The notes under the pieces: model-generated | The model's database searches: none | What the model saw: only the letters and a program-made list of their open reading frames with translations | What the model was told of the DNA's origin: nothing | Part shown: in pieces, positions 61,085 to 64,000 of the stretch | Numbering within the stretch: position 1 is the stretch's first letter | Layout: every line of letters begins with the position of its first letter | NCBI GenBank assembly: GCA_011390885.1 | Contig: JAABRO010000011.1 | Span: 213,555-277,554 of the forward strand | Length of the DNA stretch: 64,000 nt | Direction: 5' to 3' | DNA from: Gemmatimonas sp. | Lineage (GTDB): Bacteria; Gemmatimonadota; Gemmatimonadetes; Gemmatimonadales; Gemmatimonadaceae | Position numbers and translations under genes: made by a program

Positions 61085-62413
61085 ATGTCAGGGCTCGCCA
61101 CCGAGATCCTGCTCATCCTCCTGCTGCTGGTGCTGAACGGCCTCTTTGCCATGTCGGAGATCGCCGTCGTCACGGCCCGACGCATCCGGCTGGCGCAGCG
61201 CGCGGACGCGGGTGACCGCGGCGCAAGGATCGCGCTCGAACTGGCCGAGGATCCGACCCAGTTCCTCTCCACGGTCCAGGTGGGCATCACCCTCATCGGC
61301 ATTCTCGCCGGTGCCTTCGGCGGGGCGAGCATCGCCGGGCAGCTGGCGGAGCTCCTGCGGGCGTATCCGGCGGTCGCGCCCTACGCCGAAGCACTCGGGC
61401 TCGGCCTCGTCGTCGCCGCCATCACCTACCTCTCGCTCATCTTCGGCGAACTGGTGCCCAAGCGCATCGCGCTCGCGGCGCCGGAGCGCATTGCGTCGCT
61501 CGTCGCGCGCCCGATGCGCGCCGTCTCGCGCGTCACCGCGCCGCTCGTGCAGCTCCTGACCGGCTCCACCAACCTCATGCTGCGGCTGCTCGGCGTGCGT
61601 GCACACATGGATCCGGGGATCACCGAGGAGGAGGTGCGCGCCACCCTCGAGCAAGGCGCGGAAAGCGGTGTGGTGCAGCCCGTCGAGCACGAGGTGGTGC
61701 AGCGCGTCTTCCGGCTCGGCGACCGCCGCGTGAGCGGCCTCATGACACCGCGCCCGGAGATCGACTGGATCGACCTCGCACAGGGGGATGAGGCGGTGCG
61801 CGCGGAGCTCGGCGAGTCACCTCGGTCGCTCGTGCTCGTGTGCCGGAATGTGGTGGACGAGATCGTCGGCTTCGTGCGGGCCGAGGACCTGCTCACACGA
61901 TGCATCGCGGGGCAGGTGCCCGATCGCGCAGCCCTCGAGACGCTCGCGCGTCCGCCACTCTTCGTGCCCGAGGCGATGCCGGCGCTCGACCTGCTGGAGG
62001 CGCTGCGACGCGGCCGACAGCATGCGGCGGTGGTGCTCGACGAATACGGCGGCGTCTCGGGCATCGTGACTCTCGACGACGTGCTCGAGGCGCTCGTCGG
62101 GACGATACCCGAGACGGACTCCGAGGCCGGCGAGCACTGGCTCGTGCAGCGCGCGGATGGCAGCTGGCTGGTGGACGGGCAGGCTCCCATCGCCGATCTC
62201 GAGGAGGTGCTCGACGCGTCCCTCGTGAACGAAGAGCGCCCCGGCTACGAGACCGTCGGCGGCTTCGTGATGACCGCGCTCGAGCACCTGCCGCGCGTCA
62301 CCGATCACTTCGTTCGATCGAACTACCGCTTCGAAGTGGTGGACATGGACGGCCGGCGCGTGGACAAGGTGCTCGTCACGCGCGCGGCGTCCGCCTCGCA
62401 CGAGCGTCAGTGA
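61085..62413 (+). CDS. CorC/HlyC-type CNNM membrane protein with CBS domains
   Basis: 442 residues. N-terminal DUF21 membrane domain with helices 'ILLILLLLVLNGLFAMSEIAVV' and the 'IFGELVPKRIAL' signature, then a CBS pair ('VSGLMTPRPEIDWIDLA', 'HAAVVLDEYGGVSGIVTLDDVLEALVG') and a C-terminal CorC_HlyC domain ('EHWLVQRADGSWLVDGQAPIADLEEV'). These proteins are linked to Mg2+/Co2+ handling. ATG at 61085, 31 bases after the ATPase gene, so a common metal-ion role is plausible. A regulator remnant starts directly behind it. Confidence 0.9.
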   Translation: MSGLATEILLILLLLVLNGLFAMSEIAVVTARRIRLAQRADAGDRGARIALELAEDPTQFLSTVQVGITLIGILAGAFGGASIAGQLAELLRAYPAVAPYAEALGLGLVVAAITYLSLIFGELVPKRIALAAPERIASLVARPMRAVSRVTAPLVQLLTGSTNLMLRLLGVRAHMDPGITEEEVRATLEQGAESGVVQPVEHEVVQRVFRLGDRRVSGLMTPRPEIDWIDLAQGDEAVRAELGESPRSLVLVCRNVVDEIVGFVRAEDLLTRCIAGQVPDRAALETLARPPLFVPEAMPALDLLEALRRGRQHAAVVLDEYGGVSGIVTLDDVLEALVGTIPETDSEAGEHWLVQRADGSWLVDGQAPIADLEEVLDASLVNEERPGYETVGGFVMTALEHLPRVTDHFVRSNYRFEVVDMDGRRVDKVLVTRAASASHERQ

Positions 62414-62417
62414 ACGG

Positions 62418-62591
62418 GAGGGCCGCTTCCGGCCGGACCTGTACTATCGGCTCAACGTGATCCTGCCGGAGGATCTCGGGCTCGAGGACGTGGAGCTGGC
62501 GCACATCCGCCGTGTGCTGGAAGCGCATGCCGGCAACAAGGCGGCGGCCGCGCGTGCGCTTGGCATCAACCGACGCACGCTCGATCGCTAG
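62418..62591 (+). pseudogene. internally deleted NtrC-type sigma-54 regulator remnant
   Basis: 58 codons, no start codon. The first part, 'EGRFRPDLYYRLNV', is the end of an AAA+ sigma-54 activator domain segment; it jumps directly to 'ELAHIRRVLEAHAGNKAAAARALGINRRTLDR', the C-terminal Fis-type helix-turn-helix of the same protein class. The intervening 100 or more residues, and everything upstream, are missing. It sits in the 3' flank of the CBS protein gene. Confidence 0.88.
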
Positions 62592-62728
62592 CTGCGGACG
62601 TGACGATCGCGCCACCCGATGAGCCGAATCCGCCGCCGTCTCCGCCTCTCTCACTGACGGCCACCGACTCACCGCGCACAGCACCCCGCCACGCGCTCGG
62701 ACGGCCGATCGACACCTGGGAGGGTTGC

Positions 62729-63319
62729 ATGCCCCGTTCCGTCATCGCCCGCGCCGCCGGCTTGCTGCTCGCCGGCTCGTTCCTTGCCGCCTGCAGCGAA
62801 TCGGCAGACACGCTGAGCGCACCCGCGGAATCCGCCGCCGCGAGCGCGCGCACGTCGCTGCCCGAGCACGCCGTGATCGCGCAGTCCGTGGCGGCGCTGC
62901 GCCGTGCCACCGCGCCGTACCACGACATCGCGACCGCCATCGCCGACGACTTCGCCACGCCGGTCACGCCGTGCTGGTACCACGGCGACCTCGGCGCCAT
63001 GGGCTACCACTACGCCGACGTCACTCGCCTGGACGGTGTCATCGACTCGCTCGCGCCCGAAGCGCTCGTGTACGAACCGCTCGCCGGCGGGAAGATGGCG
63101 CTCGTGGCGGTGGAGTACATCGTGCCGATCAGCGAGTGGCGCGGCGAGGGGCGTCCCACGCTCTTCGGGCGAGCGTTCGACGAGAACACCGGACTCGGTC
63201 TCTACGTGCTGCACGTCTGGGCCTGGCGCGACAACCCGGCGGGGCTCTTCGCACCGTGGAACCCTCGAGTCTCCTGCCAGTACGCCGCCGAATCGGAGGA
63301 TCGCGGACACACGCACTGA
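62729..63319 (+). CDS. lipoprotein of unknown function
   Basis: 196 residues. Signal peptide with lipobox (LAGSFLAAC). The mature domain contains 'ALRRATAPYHDIATAIADDF', 'CWYHGDLGAMGYHYADVTRLDG', 'PEALVYEPLAGGKMALVAVEYIVP' and 'YVLHVWAWRDNPAGLFAPWNPRVSC', with two Cys residues that might form a disulfide. It resembles secreted proteins annotated only as hypothetical. Good Shine-Dalgarno (GGGAGG, five bases before the ATG). A terminator hairpin follows. Confidence 0.78.
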   Translation: MPRSVIARAAGLLLAGSFLAACSESADTLSAPAESAAASARTSLPEHAVIAQSVAALRRATAPYHDIATAIADDFATPVTPCWYHGDLGAMGYHYADVTRLDGVIDSLAPEALVYEPLAGGKMALVAVEYIVPISEWRGEGRPTLFGRAFDENTGLGLYVLHVWAWRDNPAGLFAPWNPRVSCQYAAESEDRGHTH

Positions 63320-63347
63320 GCTGTGCGGCGAGATCACCACGAACAAC

Positions 63348-63375
63348 GAGGGGCCGGTCTGCAGACCGGCCCCTC
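63348..63375. terminator. hairpin between the lipoprotein and DUF4242 genes
   Basis: Near-perfect 28-base palindrome: 13-bp arms (63348-63360 with 63363-63375) and a 2-base centre. It separates converging genes ending at 63319 and 63426. Confidence 0.75.
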
Positions 63376-63425
63376 ATGCGTTGCCCCCGTGCGCCGTAGG
63401 CGTCACGCGCTGTCGCGCGACGACA

Positions 63426-63692
63426 TCACACGAACATGTCGGGGCTGATCTCCAGCGAGACCTCCGAGATCTTGTGCGCCGGGATGCCGCTGCGCCGCGC
63501 GTGCTCGAGCACCGCCTCCGGATTCGGCGCGATGTACTCGCAGTAGATCTTGCCCTCCGAATCGGAGACGTAGCTCTTGACCCAGACGACTTCGGGCATC
63601 TCGGCGAGCACCGCGTTGGAGTTCCGGCCGGCGCCCTGCAGCTGTTCCGGCGTGAGCGAGCCGACGTTGCGTTCGATGATGTAGCGAGGCAT
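63426..63692 (-). CDS. DUF4242-type small protein
   Basis: 88 residues. 'MPRYIIERNVGSLTPEQLQGAGRNSNAVL' followed by 'VVWVKSYVSDSEGKIYCEYIAPNPEAVLEHARRSGIPAHKISEV' is the DUF4242 pattern, a ferredoxin-like alpha/beta fold sometimes annotated as nickel-binding; the biochemical role is not established. ATG at 63692. It starts 28 bases after the TPR gene on the same strand and could be co-transcribed with it. Confidence 0.83.
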   Translation of the reverse strand: MPRYIIERNVGSLTPEQLQGAGRNSNAVLAEMPEVVWVKSYVSDSEGKIYCEYIAPNPEAVLEHARRSGIPAHKISEVSLEISPDMFV

Positions 63693-63720
63693 GGACAGAT
63701 GGATGAAGGGTGAAAATCGA

Positions 63721-64000
63721 TCAGGTGGACAACAACAGGGTGGCCGCCGCGGTGAGCGCGGGCTCGCCGAGCTCCTCGGCAATCGCGCGCGCCTGCTCCG
63801 CACACTGGCGGGCCTCGTCGGGCATTCCGAGCTCGCGCAGCACGCGCGCCAGCCGCTCGAGCATCCAGCCTTCGCCGCGCCGGTCACCGAGCACGCGCCG
63901 CAACGCGAGCGAACGCTCCACGCTCGTGCGTGCCTCCTCGAGCCGACGGCTGGCAAGACACACGTCGCCCAGCGTGGCGAGAGCGTGCGCGGCCAGCTGC
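63721..64000 (-). CDS. TPR-repeat protein, C-terminal end (5' part outside window)
   Basis: 93 codons in the window; the frame is open to base 64000. TPR-like helical pairs: 'ALATLGDVCLASRRLEEARTSVERSLALRRVLGD', 'RLARVLRELGMPDEARQCAEQARAIAEELGE'-type units, ending 'TAAATLLLST'. This resembles the end of long multi-TPR regulators, but the N-terminal domain is not visible, so no function can be given. Confidence 0.75.
   Translation of the reverse strand, partial: QLAAHALATLGDVCLASRRLEEARTSVERSLALRRVLGDRRGEGWMLERLARVLRELGMPDEARQCAEQARAIAEELGEPALTAAATLLLST

Overview
The window is GC-rich chromosomal DNA with densely packed genes, frequent ATGA/GTGA/TTGA start-stop overlaps and many GTG starts. 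Its gene families suggest a Gemmatimonadota-like bacterium: large secreted metallopeptidases (DUF5117-type, M14, S9), a sortilin/VPS10-type beta-propeller protein, a CBM9/DUF5916 outer-membrane barrel protein, and tandem Ser/Thr kinase-TPR proteins. The taxonomic call is inference; no rRNA, tRNA or CRISPR array was seen.

Bases 1-5084 hold a biotin operon, bioF (5' end outside the window)-bioA-bioD-bioB, followed by pdxH, which makes the PLP used by BioF and BioA. A strong hairpin at 5111-5143 ends it. Bases 5165-10004 carry a secreted protein and an outer-membrane barrel protein, an atypical SDR lacking the catalytic Tyr, a DUF302 protein and a short CDF-type transporter overlapping gltB. Bases 10001-25125 are mostly minus-strand housekeeping genes: gltB (no gltD nearby), an S9 peptidase, rsgA, a small unknown protein, proline dehydrogenase, an M14 carboxypeptidase, a DinB-like protein and a beta-oxidation pair (hydratase/dehydrogenase and thiolase). 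Bases 25269-37543 carry the VPS10-type protein, a lipoprotein, glpD, greA, a DUF5117-type metalloprotease, a LOG-family protein with a Lys/Ala-rich tail, a type I phosphodiesterase, a MazG-like protein and a small unknown protein.

Bases 37579-46730 are the most unusual part. A complete queG is followed by three more copies of its 3' portion, at about 39681, 45470 and 46490. Each extra copy is preceded by a related, gapless 57-bp segment that does not resemble the matching part of queG. Between the copies lie cargo genes: a nucleotidyltransferase with an 85-aa protein; an AT-richer methyltransferase, a DksA-like regulator, a SulP transporter, a universal stress protein and an FkbM methyltransferase; and a DUF2442 protein with a 92-aa paralogue of the 85-aa protein. 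The last queG copy is fused to a piece of the DUF2442 gene. The layout looks like a cassette-style array built by repeated recombination at one point inside queG. No recombinase gene was seen.

Bases 46789-56134 contain a C-terminally short D-aminoacylase-like lipoprotein and three tandem, overlapping Ser/Thr kinase genes with TolB/FlgO-like and TPR regions. Bases 56403-64000 contain a secreted unknown protein, an SDR, a P2-type cation ATPase, a CorC-type CBS membrane protein, an internally deleted NtrC-type regulator remnant, a lipoprotein, a DUF4242 protein and the end of a TPR protein that runs off the window.
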